From Scortum barcoo (lineage: Eukaryota > Chordata > Actinopteri > Centrarchiformes > Terapontidae): DNA of 64,000 nucleotides. This document shows, one piece after another, positions 46,865-59,519 of this stretch. Under the pieces are notes generated by a model. That model was not told where the DNA came from. It searched no databases and worked only from the letters and a program-made list of their open reading frames with translations. Numbering within the stretch: the stretch's first letter is position 1; the number at the start of each line of letters is the position of its first letter. The translations under genes were made by a program, and so were the position numbers. Where the stretch lies: contig CM041551.1 in assembly GCA_023238725.1 (NCBI GenBank), positions 8,855,759 to 8,919,758 on the forward strand. Direction: 5' to 3'.

Positions 46865-48385
46865 ACACACACACTCACAGAGCTACATCCAAACCTGCAT
46901 TACCAGCCGTCATGCTTGAGCGAACAGTATAGCTTACTACACGCTGGACTGCTATAACAATATTTTTTTTTTCTCTCCCTTCTCTTTTTCCTCCACTTTT
47001 TTCAGCTTTTTTGCATAGAAGCCCATCGACATCCTTTGGAGAGATTTACTCTCCCGCGTAATAACATCTGGCGTACGTGTGCGATAGAAATGAATCACTC
47101 TGACACGATGACCTGTGTATGATTATTGGGGAAGGGAGGAGCGTATTACCATAGTCATAATGCTGCATCTCATTGAGAGTCAACTAAATGAGCTTGGACC
47201 CTTTGACTCCCCATAGACATTCATTAAGGGACAGTGCACACAGAGGCGTCTGTCTGCCAATAGGTGTGTGTCTGTGCATGTGTGTTTATTTAATCCTCCT
47301 TCCTGTACCATCTGGTGCGTGTGTACGTGCGTGTCCAGCAGCAGCACAGTGTGAACCCCCCCCCTCCTCTACACACACACTCAGCCCCCAATTCAACCCC
47401 CCCATTCAGCCTTTGCAGCAGAGCAGAGTAGACTGTTTTAACATACCCTTGATAGGGAGAGTGTCAGCGAGTGAAAACACGAAAAGAGAGGGAGAAAGAG
47501 ACAGAGGAAGAGGCACAAAAGAGCTCTAATTGTAGCACGACCGCTTGGCTTCCTCTCTGATTCACGGCCATTACGATGTGAAAAGCACAACCGCCTGTCC
47601 TCCATTATCAAAACGGCAGGCCTACACACACTCTCACATCCATACACGCATACTCACTGGGGGGAATCATGTAGATTTTTTGTCTCTTATCTGTGGCTCA
47701 AATAACTGCTATCATTCTGGTCACCAGCCTTGAGGAGATTCAATATTCAGCATATCCAGCAGCATCCTCCTCACAAAAAAAAAAAAGAAATAATAGGCGG
47801 TTGAATTTGCAAAGTAAAAATAAATTCTTCATTTTAAGGTTTCCAAGCTGGAGCGGTGTAGTTTACCGTCCCTGCCAGAGACACGTACACACAGCTAGTG
47901 TTTTGCACCAATCGTATTCAATTCTGATGGGCAAAGTTGTCCTTTTCAGATTCTCTCTTTTGCACTTCTTTCTTAGGTTTTTCATAGATAGTGTTTTATG
48001 CAACATGTATTATGCAACTGTTCAAAGAATGTTTTTTTATGCAAAGAGCTATCTAACAGCTGAATATTTTAGATAGATCAAGGTGTGCTGTTCTCTGGGT
48101 TAAGTAGTGTGTGTGTGTGTGTGTGAGCGAGAGAGAGGTGATGGTCCTCAGTAGTATTAGTGTCAGGGTCTCCTGGTTCAGCGAGGCCTGTAGGGGGAGA
48201 AGCTAAGAAGTCCGCAGCAGCTCAGCATTATGTCTCAAAGAGGGGGGCTTCCTTTGTCAGCCCTGGGGCACCACCGCTAACGCACACTTTCTCTCTATCA
48301 CACACACTGAGCGAGAGGCGGAGGAGGGTTAAAGACTTGGAACGAGATCAAGCCCCTCCGTAGCTCCCGGGGAGGGTGCTTGTGA
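46865..48385. other. Non-coding stretch, little recognised
   Basis: The stretch contains C-rich and CA-rich DNA at 47355-47410, an A-run at 47776-47787 and (GT)n at 48106-48125. The sequence CCTGTAGGGGGAGA at 48187-48200 resembles a CTCF core. Frames of 113-127 codons show no domain. Confidence 0.5.
48187..48200 (+). promoter_or_regulatory. CTCF-like motif
   Basis: CCTGTAGGGGGAGA agrees with most of the CCAGTAGGGGGCGC-type core of the vertebrate insulator protein CTCF. Single short motifs arise often by chance. Confidence 0.2.
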
Positions 48386-48389
48386 ATAT

Positions 48390-48690
48390 GCGAGTTTTAG
48401 TGTAATTAGCACTTAATTATATTAACATATGCAAATTGTCAGGCGGAGAGCTTGTACCGCCGGTGGGTATCGGCTGAGATACAAGTGACTCCATTGTACC
48501 ACCACGGCAGAAAAGAGAATAATGGGTGTGTGTAAGGCAACCAGCAGCAGCAGCCAGCCAGCCAGCCCCCTGTGCTAGCACATAACCAGCTAGCTCATTT
48601 AAGTCTCTGGCTGGCCGCTTTGCCAAATTTCATTAGTCGCCATGACGACCTGGCTAATTGTGCTGACTAATGTCCCCTGATCTGTCGTCC
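48390..48690. promoter_or_regulatory. Candidate conserved non-coding element
   Basis: This is one of the densest motif blocks in the window. GTAATTAGCACTTAATTATA at 48401-48420 carries two TAATTA sites. ATGCAAAT (POU octamer) lies at 48429-48436. TTTCATTAGTCGCCATGACG and TGGCTAATTGTGCTGACTAA lie in the right half (about 48628-48669). A short CAG/CCAG repeat (48540-48568) splits it. The pattern is typical of a homeodomain/POU-responsive developmental enhancer, inferred without alignment. Confidence 0.4.
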
Positions 48691-48739
48691 GTCGGGATGG
48701 GTATGCATCCCCCCCCCAAAAAAAAACATGAGACAGGTG

Positions 48740-48776
48740 TAGAGAGAGAGAGAGAGAGAGAAAGAGATAGAGAGAG
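48740..48776. repeat. (GA)n microsatellite
   Basis: GA run with AAAGAGATAG interruption. Confidence 0.95.
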
Positions 48777-50085
48777 GCCCGGGTGTCCAGATTAAACCAG
48801 CACACAATGACTCCTATTTACACACGTTCCGCTTGTACGAGCATTTGCATATTCAAAAATGCTCTGCCATCTTTCCTTGTCTGCTCGCTGTGTGTGTTTG
48901 CATGTGCACCCGTGCACTGGCAAGGCTGCGCGCATGTGGCAGCAATGTGTCGGAGGGGACGACAACAAGTTCAGTTGTGCGCCGTGTGTGTGTCAGTCTG
49001 CGTGTGTCACATGTGTAACACACTGCCGTCTGTGAAGCGAGGCTGGGACTGTGAGGCTGGTATGGCCGCGTGTAGTGACATAGCCGAATTTGTTTTTGAT
49101 TATCGTACAAGACGGAGATTCTGGCAGAGGAAAAGCTCGGGCCCTGAATAACAGGGACAAGGGGTCCTGCCTTTGAAACTTTCAGCCCGTCTTTTCATTC
49201 CATCCAAATATCTAATTACAACACATCTTTATAGCTACCCCCAGCCGAGCAGCAGGACTTTCTTTTTTAAGGGGGAGGGTGGACAAACATTTAATTTTCT
49301 GTGCTTCCCGCTAGCCAAAGGTGGATAGAGATTGGGCCTAGTTGGTGCTACTAGTACTTGCATGCTAATCCTGTTTTTTGACAGGAACGTAAACTGATAT
49401 AATTGCTTTTCAGAGGCAGGAACGGCGGTTTATACAAGTGTGAAAGCACGGGAAAGGGGATTAGCATTATTTTGCATAATGCTGGGCAGGCGCTGAATGG
49501 GGCATTGAACGCTTGACTGGGTGACAGAGATGAAAGAGAGATGAAATGCTCTACCCCTCTTCTCTCTCTCTCCCTCCCTCTCCTCCCTCTCTTCCTCCCC
49601 CTTCCAGTCCCTCTGTCTCTGGCCGCTGTTGCCGGTAGAGGACTGTGTTTGTCGGAGAGGACCCCGGAAACGCCAGGCTGGTGGTTTTGGCTGTTTGTTC
49701 GGATGCCAGCAGATGGAAGCTGTCATGTGAGGCAATATGTATTATAATAGAGTAGGTGTGGAGACTGACTGTAAACTCTGGGCTCCCTAAGCCTCCATGT
49801 ATACACTAAACTTCATCCCTAAAGCACTGGAGTGTGCAATTATGTAGTGGATGGATGTGGCTCAGGTAGCATTTACATGGAAGGAAGGGAGCAGCTTTCA
49901 TGGATCAAATGAAACTACACTGTTCTTACATTTTCCTTTATTGAGATGTTTGCTGAGGATTTGGTCGGATATCGTCTGGGTAGAGGGAACTGTGGAGTTG
50001 CGAGGCAGGTGTGTTTTATGTGTACGCCTGCGTGTGCGTGAGAGCTCTGGTTGGAGCGGTGGGAGGCGGCAGAGGAGCGGTGACG
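48777..50085. other. Non-coding stretch
   Basis: An ATTTGCAT octamer lies at 48843-48850. Purine- and pyrimidine-rich sequence lies at 49556-49620. No exon is supported. Confidence 0.5.
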
Positions 50086-50089
50086 CAGC

Positions 50090-50345
50090 TTAAAATTGCC
50101 ACTGTGACTTCCATATGACCCGACTCGACTTTGTGAGTAATTTATGATCAACCGTCATCATTGCCATTGCATCTGGCGTATGGAAATGATCCCAGGTTGA
50201 GGGAGGGGCGTGAGGTTGGGTAGCGGAGAACATGAGCGCCACAAAGGCCGGTGTGGCCTGTTTTTGTTGTCTCTCATTGGACAGGATCCTCTTTCTTTGA
50301 CCTTTTGCACGCCTTCCCTCGCCTTTCATATGCTAATGCCGGCCA
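50090..50345. promoter_or_regulatory. Candidate conserved non-coding element
   Basis: Repeat-free DNA contains AATTTATGATCAACCGTCAT (about 50139), CTTTGACCTTTTGCAC (nuclear-receptor half-site type, about 50295) and ATGCTAAT, an octamer variant, at 50330-50337. Confidence 0.35.
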
Positions 50346-50349
50346 GACC

Positions 50350-51078
50350 CGAGGAGGAAACGTGCTGGAGCTGAGTGGAGGAGGACAAAGACTCCCTCTC
50401 TCTTTCTCTGCCTCCTTTCCACGCTATATCTCCTCTTTTCTTGCCTCTTCCCCTCTCAACAACTTGACAGACTTTGGCATGAAAGGAAGTGAGTGCTTAG
50501 TGGATGGGAAAGGTGGGGATGGTGCTCTCGCTGTGACCTGCACCACCTGTGAGGATCAAGTGCGCTACAGCGATCCTCGGTTATGTGTGTGTGGAGTGTT
50601 ATTTTGAGTGGCCCTTGTAGTGTATATTGCAGATCGGTAATCGTTTGAGCCGTGCTGCTGGTGGTGTTGTAGCTCCGGCCGAATTCGGTTGAGGAGTGAT
50701 TTGTTGCTTTTCCAGTGAAACTAGTCGAGTTGTCATACAGGCTCTGTATTTCTCTCTTGGTGTTGCCAACTCTATCTTCTTACAACCAGTAAAGCACTGT
50801 CTCTGGCGGGGTAAAAGGATACTAATATAGTTACTACAACCCTCCCCTAACATAATACTCCAGCGCACCACTGTTGAGCATGACGTGGTTTCGGGGCTCT
50901 TTTGGCCCTGTTATGGGAAGGAGGCATGTTATCTGTAGGAAATGTAATTTTTGTCCTCATTGAAATCGTTCATTATTGAGCGCGGTTATCTAAATGTTTT
51001 TGTTGCTGTTGGTCCTGCGCCAGTCAGGATTGTTATGCTCTCTCTTGCTTGCTCTTCTCTCATTGATCTCTTTCTCGT

Positions 51079-51080
<2 letters not shown>
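50350..51080. other. Non-coding stretch, nothing recognised
   Basis: Unique sequence. A plus-strand frame of 118 codons (50251-50607) has no recognisable domain. Confidence 0.5.
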
Positions 51081-51109
<29 letters not shown>

Positions 51110-51156
51110 TGCTCTTCTCTCTCTTTCTCTCATGTCTCTCTCTCTCTGTCTCTCTA

Positions 51157-51201
<45 letters not shown>
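51081..51201. repeat. (CT)n microsatellite cluster
   Basis: About 120 bp of nearly pure CT in several runs, ending at 51200. It generates Ser/Leu and Arg/Glu open frames on the two strands. Confidence 0.97.
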
Positions 51202-51203
<2 letters not shown>

Positions 51204-53980
51204 TCGCCAGGCCTGGGCCTTCATCAGTCTCTTAAGGGAAAATAGAAAAAGGGGGATTTTTCTCTTCCCTCTGTGCTTCGTCCCGTTCTCAGGCTCTCCT
51301 CTCCTGCCTATTTTGCATCAGCCATCTCGTACAGGATATTAGCCATGGAAAAACATGGGTCTGGGTATTTCATTTAGAATAATATGTTTATTCTTTTCAT
51401 TTCAAAGTGGAAGTGGGGGGATTTCACAGGGTGGGGAAAGAACAATCGGGGCCGTGTGTTTCGAGGACTCTCTCTGTTTGATCTGAGGTCCTGTGGGCCC
51501 CGGGGGTGGCTAAGATTCTCAGGTTTAGGTGAAATAAAATGGGCTGTTGAAAAAATGAGGCCTCTCTCTTTCTCTCACATTGTCCCGCTGATTTGCTTTT
51601 TCAGTGGATCCTTGTCTTGTGTTCTGTGTTGCGTTCTGTCTCGTCTTTCATTTGCATCACTGGATTTTATTTTTTTTCCGAGGCATGGCGGTCAGGTAGG
51701 GAGAAGAACACTGATTGTGCAATTTGAATGTAAAAAGAAAGTCCCTCCTTATTCCTAAACTTTAACTTTTTAAAACTTTTTTTTGCCGTACATATACTAA
51801 CTATAGTCATTTCATTTCCATACACCGGTGTAGACTCAAAGTTGCCTTTCAGACTGTGACATTGCTCGTCCTCTTGTACTCCTTGATGCAGTCACTATGA
51901 AGGACACTTGCTCAGCCCTTCAGGTCCATGTAAGTGCCTCAAAGTCCTCATCTTACATATTCAACAAAGCATTCAGCGGGCTTTTGTTTTAGAAAGGTTT
52001 GTCCCTCTTGTACTTACCAACAAAATAATGCGCAGTACAAAAGGTTATATGCCACATTTTATCGATTGCTCTCAGAAGTATTTTCATAGCTCTAAAAGCT
52101 GGCAAGGTAAAAATCCAAACCAGAAAAAAAAAAAGTACAACTACCTCATCGAAAGAGAAGTTAAAGAAAAAGACCAGCTCTGAGTTAAGAGTGTGGGGGA
52201 AAAAGTTGATGAATGACTAAGTTTCTCCTGGTTTGAGAAAAGATACACCACAATAGCACAAGACGTCTCATGACAAATGATGCATTCTCTTCCTCGTCCA
52301 AAGACAGAGGCTGGGATTTAAGAGGCAAAAGGGCCCGGTCACAGGACTAATGCACATTAATAGACCGTAAGGAAAAACGGAGGAATAAGAGAGAGTGATA
52401 CTGTATATCCGTGGAAATTCAGGAATAAATCTTTGTCGATAAAATGATGGCATTTTTATCGGGACATCTGGATCACATCATCCTCACTTTCTCCTCTGTT
52501 CGTGTATGTTATTTGTATGTGTGTCAGCATCTGTGTGCGCCTGTCTATGCGTGTATATCTCATATGCGACATGATTGGCATGTGGTATTCCTGAAGGCAG
52601 TAGCATGTGGATATCAAGGCCATTGGCAGGGCTCATCAGGGAATAAGTGGCTAATTAATTATGCATGACATGTGGGCTTAAACAAACAGTGTAATGAGAG
52701 ATGGGACGAATTTACCAAGGAATTAAACCCTAGTTGCACTGAGACCTTCTAAATTATTCTATTATTATTATTGTTGTTGTTGTTGTTATTAAAACTCGCA
52801 ATCCTTTGACTCGGTTAACAGAAGAACTTATGCAGGCTTGTGTGTAATTTCAAGGATTTAAAAATGTCAAAAACACGCACCCACCTGGCCACAGTAAATG
52901 GGAATATTTCTCTCGACCATTTAGTAACTACAGAGAGATGAGATGTATGAAGAGTGTTAAAAAACAGAATCTTTCCTTTTCCAGTGTGGGTCTCAGACTG
53001 ATCTAATACAGGCAAGCGAACATGTGTCTCCACAACTCCCCTGAGAAGACTACAGCCAACACTATCCCTCTCAAACCCTGCCTGTTTTTTTTTTTTTTTT
53101 TACTTTCTTTTTTCTGGCCTGGCACCAGCTGTGGAATAATCTTTAATTATTTGCTTTTAAAACAAAAAAGAAACAGGACTTCTTTTTTTTTTTTTTAACT
53201 GTGACAGTAAAGAAGAAGAGCAGAGCAGGCGCAGGAATGTTCTTGTGTATGAAATTGTAGGTATTAACAGGGCCGGTTTTGTCAGCGGTTTCACTGATGT
53301 ATCAGCTCTCTGCCACTAGACTAAATAAAGAGAGGGAGTTTTGCCGTGTTTCATCCCAGCTTAGATGAGCAGATATAGGAGGGCTTTGGAGGAATTGTTA
53401 AAAAAGCAAAGTATGGCTGAAGAATGGACCTCTTCCTTAACACAATACCTAAACAAGTGTCAAGATGTGGTGATAGATGGTCCCGTGTTCTTTTTGGCTT
53501 GTCGGGGACACTCACTCGTATACCTTTTTATAATATTGTAAAAGTAACAGCGGAGATTTTATTAAAAGACTAGAGCACAGAGGGGCAGCTTGCCCTTTTC
53601 AGGATATATTTGTGTCTGTGTGTAATTTAAAAAATAAGATACGTACATGTTTGAGCGTGGCTTTGCTTTGCCGTAACCATAATGTGTGCATGTGTGTGTT
53701 TGAGAAAGACAGAGAGAGAGAGAAAGAAAAAAGAGAGAGAGAGATACTGCTGACTCTGGTCTTCAGCTGCCTTGTCATTGACCTCCACGGTCCCCTGGTT
53801 GTCACACTAAGGGCAATGTAACACACATACACACACATACAGAGAAAAAAGAAAGAGAAAGGCAGCGAGGAAAGACCTTCATTTAATGTTGATAATTTAA
53901 CAGTAAGTACACAGTAAGATTTTTTTTTAATCTTACATGTTAGATTTCAACATGTTATTTTGTCATTTATATCTAATAGC
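51202..53980. other. Non-coding stretch
   Basis: The stretch contains T-runs at 53085-53101 and 53183-53196, ATT/GTT trinucleotide sequence at 52760-52790 and GA-rich DNA at 53710-53744. No gene or clear enhancer-like block was recognised. Confidence 0.5.
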
Positions 53981-53984
53981 AGTT

Positions 53985-54170
53985 ATTTCCTGCAGCGAAC
54001 AGTAAGGTAATGGGTCCATTTCATCTCGGTTCCCTCTCAGCGGGCTGGCTCGGGATTTGCGTGACATGGTGTTTATTTGATAAAGGAATATTGTGGTGCT
54101 AATCTCAAACCACGCTAATTACATCTGACAGTTGTTTGTTTGTAGTGAAATCCAATTAAAATGTACACTT
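53985..54170. promoter_or_regulatory. Candidate conserved non-coding element
   Basis: Repeat-free DNA contains a TGTGGT at about 54092 and AACCACG at about 54109 (RUNX-type half-sites in opposite orientation). TAATTA lies at 54116-54121 and TCCAATTAAAATG at about 54152. The mix of motifs and even composition resembles a developmental enhancer. Confidence 0.35.
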
Positions 54171-55691
54171 TTCAACTCCATTGCTCATCCCCCCATTCTC
54201 TTTCTTCCCTCCCACGGTAACCAGGAAAAGAGCCTATGATGGCATAAATAACAACTGTGCTTTCCTTGTGGTTTTTGTGAGAAGAGGGCAAACTCACAAC
54301 AGCTGTCAGAAAAAGGGGGTTTGTTTAAAAAGCAAATGGCTTTGGTCTAAAGTTCATTTGGAGACCTCTCTAATTAAATAGAGAGCCAAAAGCTTAAGTT
54401 AATTAGTAATTCCCTGGGTCCAGAAATTAGACCTGTCACGAGTATTTGAGCTCTTGGAAAACCAAAAGGTATGTGTGCATTTGTGTTTTGTGTGTTTTTC
54501 CGCAAATCCCTTATTCCTGCTCCCATCTCTTTACACAAGTGTGCTGAGTGTGTGCTCATCTGAGCTTTTTGTTATGCAAGGCCTGCACATTTTTCCTGTT
54601 GAAATGCTCGAGACATTAATGGTCTTTCTGTGGCGTGTCGGAGAAGTGCTCGGGAGATGTTTAAGTGAGGGGCACATAGCTTGTGGCGTCAGTCAGGATA
54701 CCTGCCCTATGATTATGTTTATGAAGATAATAACAGGGCTAGGGTCCCGCCGAGTACTGTCTTTAGAAAACAGTTAGGAGTTTGAACTTTAAACTTTATT
54801 GTTACCCCTGGAAAAGAAGTGGAAGGCTACGTTGCCATGTCCAAGAAATGTCTGTACAATTAGCAAGGTGTCTCTGTGTCCCTATTGTTAAAGCACTGTA
54901 AAAGCAGATGTTCTCTTTGCTTCTCTTCTCTGGAATCAGACAGATAATGTAATAGGACAGATAAGCACAGGTTAAGCAAACATAAATCAGCTGACTTTAA
55001 CGCAAAGGACAGACAAGTTGTCCCTACCTGCTCAGACCGTAACAGAGTAATGAGTAGCATTTAAGTCAGCCAGCAACCACACTGCTGCGGTAAAATGTAC
55101 TGACTAAAATGTACTATCATATCACTAGCTGTACCGCCGCAATGTGTTTTGGTCATTTGATACTCCTAGACTCACTTACTGATAGACTGACTAGACCAAA
55201 TAGGGAAACATTTGTGACATTTTTTTCCTCTTTCCTAAAAAGGAATGAACTTTAGGCAACAAGTAGCCAGAGTTGCCACATTAGTTTGTAATGCTTAATA
55301 AAAGGTTCCAAAACATCAGCAGGACTCGCTGCTCTTGCAAAACTGGAAGAGCACTTCATGTTTTTAATTTCAGACCACTGTGCCTGTGATGAGGCAAGTA
55401 TTTTAAGAATACGGCCTGCTATTCTTGAGTCTTGAAAAAGAAAAAGAAAAACACACACAGTTGTTTCACAAGCATCGCAGTTATGATGGCTTAAAATAAG
55501 GAGAGAATCTGAGGCTCATGGTAGTTGATACTGTATAACCAGCCGTTTATATTTGCCAGGTGGATGTGAAATGCCTGCGTCAGAGACTGCTCTCAGTGTC
55601 TGTCTGTGAGTGTGTGCTATCCTTGACTGACGTGGACAGTGTTTGCTTAACCTCTTCTGCGCTGCGCTACCACGGCCTTGTTAATTTAAGT

Positions 55692-55722
55692 CTGTGTGTG
55701 TGTGTGTGTGTAAGAGAGAGAG
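55692..55722. repeat. Compound (GT)n(GA)n microsatellite
   Basis: GT run followed by AAGAGAGAGAG. Confidence 0.94.
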
Positions 55723-56526
55723 TCCAGCAATGGTAGCTTTCATTTTTCATGTTCCCAGCAGTATTTTTTCTAAACAAACCTGCTGAGAGGCAGAGTGAGA
55801 GAAAGAGAGGGGTCTGAATCAACAAAAATGAGTGATATTTGTTTTTTTTTTTTTTTACTAGGGTGGTGTATAATTGCATGCATCTCACCCCAATAGAAAA
55901 CATGCATTTTAGAGACCAATTTTTTTTTCAGGCTTTGTATTTAGCAGGATTATTAATTTCACTTGGCAAATAATCCCACCCCTCCATCAACTTGCTATGT
56001 TATTGCAAAGAGGAGGTGTGTGTGTGTGTGTATGGTCTCATGCTTTTGCCTCATCCAAAGGATAAGGCAGCGATTTATGTAACATCTAAGCCCTTTCATA
56101 TTGTGTATGTTGTACCTTACAAGAGCATGATGAGCAGGCTAGATTAATATTTATTTAGCACAGGCAAATCAAGGATTAAGCAGTCATCATTTTAGCACTA
56201 ATCCATGTCTCTGGTGAGATGCAGAGACAAAGAGAGGCAGATTACTAAACACATAACGCCACAAAAACACAATTAGTTGGTGACTTGCTTTCCTCAACTG
56301 CGTAGAAAAAGAGATGGACGATCGATGTGCAAACACACACACACAAAGTTTTTGGTTTTTGCTTAACCATGTTTTGCTTACTTACCTATTGTCTGCCTCT
56401 CCCTGACTTTTAACTTCTCATTCTCACCCTCCTCCTCCCTTCAAAAGAACCCTCATTGAAATTAGCGATGGTTTGTCTGATTCACTCATCTGACGTAAAT
56501 GTGTCTCATGATCTTTCCACTGTCCG

Positions 56527-56535
56527 AACACACAT

Positions 56536-56577
<42 letters not shown>
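56527..56577. repeat. (CA)n microsatellite
   Basis: About 21 pure CA units after a short interrupted start. Confidence 0.97.
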
Positions 56578-56580
<3 letters not shown>

Positions 56581-57193
56581 CTGACACACATGCAAGAGCA
56601 ATGAATACTTCTTTCTTAGCTCCAACCACGTGGGAGAGGGACAGTTTGCTTATACTGTGTGAGTCTTTGGGTGTGCGTACGCTTGTGTGTGTTGCGAAGT
56701 TACTTGGGAGTCTGTAAATAAAATTACATTCTTTACTAATTGAGTTAAACTGCTTTGCTGGAGATGTGGCAAAAAAGATGAAAGCTCCCTGTGTATGTTT
56801 TATGTTTGTATGTCGTGTGTGCGTGAATTTGAGTGTGTAGGGTGGTAATCTAGTTAGCTCTTAGCACTCTCAGGTGGTAACCAACAGGGACACTGTGTGT
56901 GTTACGTGTGTGTGTGTCACTGTTTGCAAGTTCTGTCCTCAAGCTTCAGTGTATGCAAAGTGTCAAACTTAGCCTTGCAAAACAGATAATCAGGAGCTGG
57001 AGCTGGAATTAAAAAAAAAAAAAAAAAAAGTAGGGTGTGTGTAGGAGTGCATTAGTTTGCGTGCAAAAGTGTGTTGTCTGCAGCAGGGGGGCACCCCTCA
57101 CGTAGAGAGCAACAACAAGGGACAGCAAAGGGGCCAAAAAGAGCATTGGAAAGCTGCTGCAGTGCAGTGTAGTAAGGGGTGATTTGAGAGGGA

Positions 57194-57232
57194 GGGGATG
57201 GGGTGGGGTGGGGTGGGGTGGGTGGGGTGGGG
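57194..57232 (+). other. (GGGGT)n tandem and strong potential G-quadruplex
   Basis: Eight plus-strand G-runs (seven of four, one of three) are separated mostly by single T loops. This is the strongest quadruplex-forming sequence seen in the window. Confidence 0.85.
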
Positions 57233-57431
57233 TTCAAACCAGATGTGAGGGCGATTGAGAGAAAATAAAAAGAGGAGAGATAAATAAAAAGAATGAACAG
57301 ACAAGTCGTGCTGCGATAGAGAAAGACAGGGAGAAGCACAGAGAGAGAATGCCATCCTCAGTTCCCCTTTGCCCTCCTTCCTCTCTCTCACCACCGGCCA
57401 CTGAATGTTAATGGCTTTTCTTCCTCAACCC

Positions 57432-57472
57432 CCACACACACACACGCACACACATATATACGCACACACACT
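57432..57472. repeat. Interrupted (CA)n microsatellite
   Basis: CA run with GC and TATATA interruptions. Confidence 0.95.
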
Positions 57473-57784
57473 AACACCCCCCTCTTCCAATCCCTCCCCA
57501 TGGACACTAGTGCATTGTTTGTGGCAGTGCTTCTATTCTTTCAAACTTAATTACCTTCTTGCCTTTTGTGGTGTCGGGGGCTGGAAGTTTTGCTCCGTGG
57601 CAGTGGAGGTCGTCACACATTCTTTGGCGGTGCATTCCCTTAATCTGGTTGGGTGGAGGTGGAGGGGGCAAAGAGAGCGAGGGGAAGAGTCTAGAGAGTG
57701 GAGCTTCTACCAGCATGCGCTCCTAAGGTGGTTATAGTACCCCCTCCCTCCCCGCCCCGTGCACGTTTACGCACGCGTGCATGG

Positions 57785-57890
57785 TCATAATAGTCGGGTC
57801 AGCATAGGCTGCCCTTTGTTTGTGCGGTTCATTTCCAATCAACCCTAATTAACTAGAGAGTGTTTCCAGATTGCCGGCAAAAGAAAAATC
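57785..57890. promoter_or_regulatory. Candidate short conserved element
   Basis: CTTTGTTTGTGCGG (Sox/forkhead-like) and CAACCCTAATTAACTAGAG lie in repeat-free DNA. Confidence 0.3.
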
Positions 57891-58507
57891 CCCACTTTTT
57901 TTTCACTCCCCTCGGTCTTTGCTGTTTTGAGTTCGAGGAAGGGGAGTAAAAAAAATGGAGGCATTAGCTATGTAGATTGCCTTTGCCTTTGATGCTGGAA
58001 AAATCTTTAGCAGGGGCAGTAAGTGGTGACTGCGACCCAGCAGTGTCTGACTGTTTATTTTCATGTTTCAGTTTGAGTTTAGTTTGAAATATTGCCTCTT
58101 CAAAGGCGTGAGACTTGTGAATATATTTAGACTGGACTGTGTAAGCCCAAAGTCCATTTGTAAAAATGTTAAATCCAGTCAAAGTTGTCTTTAATCCATT
58201 AAACTTACAGTCTCTATGAAACTGTACAAGCAGTAGATAAACACTGACACTGACCTAGGATACACATCCAAAGTATCATAATGAAAAACTACTTAACAGA
58301 AATAAATTTCACTGGGCTCTAAACTCAATAGGATATCCTAGAGTCTTTGAGGTTGTTGCCTCTGAGCACTGATTGGAGGACATGATAGATGTTTTCGCCT
58401 CACCCTGGTTGAAGTTAGGATAGGGGCTGGTGTAATCTGATCCTAAATCAGATTTTAGGATCCGTCTGTGGCTTGAGTGATATGATTCTCCGATTCTCTT
58501 GTTGCCC

Positions 58508-58540
<33 letters not shown>

Positions 58541-58880
58541 CATGGGTTGGGTTCACTGTTTGTTCCCCACCAGTTTGTTTTTGCATACTTGTGATTTTTG
58601 TTTCCGGTGCCACTCTCGTCTCACATGTTGCTGAATATTTCCAATGTTAACCCAGTTTTTTTTTTCTCTAACAATGAAATATCAGGTAAGAACCTGAGGG
58701 CAGTTGGGTGTATGTTACCTGAGCAACCAATGAGACCAATTTACTTGTCATCAACCTGAGGGATAGAACCTGCATACCTCCTTTTGGAGAAGAAAAAAAG
58801 GCCGCTTCCGCCCTCTACATTTCTCCTCATTATCCCGATCCCCCCTCCTCTAAACCTTTCTCTCCTTTCTTTCACCTCCT
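57891..58880. other. Non-coding stretch with (GA)n
   Basis: Unique sequence with (GA)n at 58508-58532. ATCTGATCCTAAATCAGATT at about 58436-58455 is an imperfect palindrome (AATCTGATCC/..CTAAATCAGATTTTAGG). Confidence 0.5.
58508..58532. repeat. (GA)n microsatellite
   Basis: About 12 GA units. Confidence 0.96.
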
Positions 58881-58884
58881 TCTA

Positions 58885-59080
58885 CAATCCGAGATCATTG
58901 CTCATGTAGGCGTAATTTTGATTTTGATTTGCTAAAAGGCATTTTTTGCGTGAGTAGGTAATTTGTCGAACAAGATTCTTGTGCTAAATGGAGTGGCGCT
59001 TGCTTTAGGTGTCTGGGCCGCGCCTTGCAGTAATGATAAGGTGTCTTTTGGTAATGAAGGCCTTTGCTCACAAGGGAGAC
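58885..59080. promoter_or_regulatory. Candidate conserved non-coding element
   Basis: Repeat-free DNA contains GGCGTAATTTTGATTTTGAT, GTAGGTAATTTGTCGAACAA and CAGTAATGATAAGG. A 60-codon frame on one strand and a 69-codon frame on the other are not recognisable. Confidence 0.35.
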
Positions 59081-59519
59081 ACAGGGAAGAGGACAGGCGG
59101 ACAGAAAAGGGTGTGGGGGGCACTGTCGAGATCCACTGCATCTAGCGTCTAATATTACACCTCCAGGCTACAAACAAGGGCTGCATGAAAACCCTTTGTG
59201 AGGTTAAGAAGTAAAGGAGACAAAAAACACTTGGTCACGCAAAAGCCCTCCCCCTCTCATCCTTTTGCAATTTTCTCCCTCTGTCCTTTCTTTTAAGACT
59301 TTAAACAGAGAGCATTAGGCCCTCCTCTGCGATTGTGTGCATGTGTGCACATGTGTTTGTGCATGCACGTATCAGCGCTCTTTGATGGCAGCCGAAAGCT
59401 CCTCTCGCATTGTGAGGAAGGAGATAATTCCCGTCCTCCTTCATCCACTTCGTTTTTCATCCCTCCGTTTCTGCATGGCAACAAATAAACAGGTCTAATT
59501 AGACCAGAGTAGGCCTATT

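Larger units (their letters stand above)
54175..57190. other. Non-coding stretch with microsatellites
   Basis: AAAGCTTAAGTTAATTAGTAATTCC lies at about 54390-54413. The stretch also contains (GT)n(GA)n at 55692-55722, a T-run at 55840-55856, (GT) at 56016-56030, (CA)n at 56527-56577 and an A-run at 57011-57029. No exon is supported. Confidence 0.5.
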
